In this document: positions 63,893 to 64,000 of the stretch, piece after piece
Layout: the number at the start of each line of letters is the position of its first letter
Numbering within the stretch: the stretch's first letter is position 1
Assembly: GCF_905220995.1 (NCBI RefSeq)
Contig: NZ_CAJNBJ010000016.1
Location: 558,001-622,000, forward strand
DNA from: Nitrospira defluvii
GTDB lineage: Bacteria; Nitrospirota; Nitrospiria; Nitrospirales; Nitrospiraceae
Direction of reading: 5' to 3'
DNA: 64,000 nt
Notes under the pieces: model-generated
The model's input: the letters and a program-made list of their open reading frames with translations, nothing else
Database searches by the model: none
What the model was told of the DNA's origin: nothing
Translations under genes and position numbers: made by a program

Positions 63893-64000
63893 CTAGGCTC
63901 CATTCACAGCCTGATCGACCAACCGATAGGCATTGCGCAGGTATTGGCCGACCATGCGCTGCGTGTTGAAAAACGCCCCGTTGATCGCAATCGTGTGTGT
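63893..64000 (-). CDS. C-terminal fragment of a gene cut by the window edge
   Basis: 35 residues before the stop are visible: T-I-A-I-N-G-A-F-F-N-T-Q-R-M-V-G-Q-Y, resembling the C-terminus of glycosyltransferase or glucan phosphorylase-like enzymes (R-M-V-x-x-Y). The product cannot be named from this part. Confidence 0.5.
   Translation of the reverse strand, partial: THTIAINGAFFNTQRMVGQYLRNAYRLVDQAVNGA

Overview
The window is GC-rich bacterial chromosome that looks most like the genus Nitrospira (Nitrospirota). This is inferred from gene content, since no rRNA or tRNA is present. The pointers are a pyruvate:ferredoxin oxidoreductase operon mixed with haem proteins, a cytochrome b with a fused cytochrome c domain next to a Rieske protein, about fifteen c-type cytochromes, a bank of periplasmic cupredoxin-like proteins, a PAS-LuxR regulator, and many universal stress proteins. 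Most genes have clear Shine-Dalgarno (SD) sites, and short ATGA overlaps are common.

Layout. (1) 1-3149: a minus-strand operon of four cupredoxin-like proteins bracketed by two paralogous small helical proteins. (2) 3482-6320: PAS-LuxR regulator, free-standing LigD-type 3'-phosphoesterase, a twice-frameshifted adenosine-specific kinase and a universal stress protein. (3) 6617-12683: two diverged copies of a long non-coding repeat flank a lipoprotein and a 1266-residue aromatic repeat protein; a GC-rich multi-hairpin tract lies before the second copy. (4) 12923-16796: a more AT-rich defence island with a DUF5677-like gene, an OLD-family ATPase/TOPRIM nuclease and an overlapping compact UvrD-like helicase, that is, a Gabija-type (class 2 OLD) system, closed by a terminator. 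(5) 17015-29411: malic enzyme, PolX, a trypsin-like protease, a cyclic 2,3-diphosphoglycerate synthetase-like GTPase, then acetyl-CoA synthetase, pyruvate dehydrogenase E1 alpha, E1 beta and E2, an acyl carrier protein and a nucleotidyltransferase. (6) 29987-37746: a stress locus of Hsp20, small membrane protein, phosphoribosyltransferase, BCAM0308-like protein, Usp, cytochrome c, thioredoxin-CcdA fusion and GNAT/ADP-forming acyl-CoA synthetase, recalling the Burkholderia low-oxygen-activated locus. (7) 37936-39733: an AT-rich PIN-like gene beside a truncated toxin and an intact antitoxin, plus a CopG-like antitoxin. (8) 39871-46503: pyruvate:ferredoxin oxidoreductase (gamma-delta fusion, alpha, beta) coupled to a cytochrome c', hemerythrin, multihaem cytochromes and a membrane cytochrome b. 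(9) 46864-59277: cytochromes, PPK2, DsrE, a sulfite-oxidase-like molybdoenzyme, a TsdA-like cytochrome, and the Rieske/cytochrome b module. (10) 59496-64000: OsmC, Rnk, Usp, a sugar nucleotidyltransferase and membrane proteins.

Together the genes describe acetyl-CoA and pyruvate interconversion, high-potential electron transfer through periplasmic haem and copper proteins, and hypoxic or oxidative stress survival. The most unusual content is the long repeat pair around the aromatic repeat protein, the compact Gabija-like pair, and short-period or inverted repeats that begin exactly at stop codons inside central-metabolism operons.
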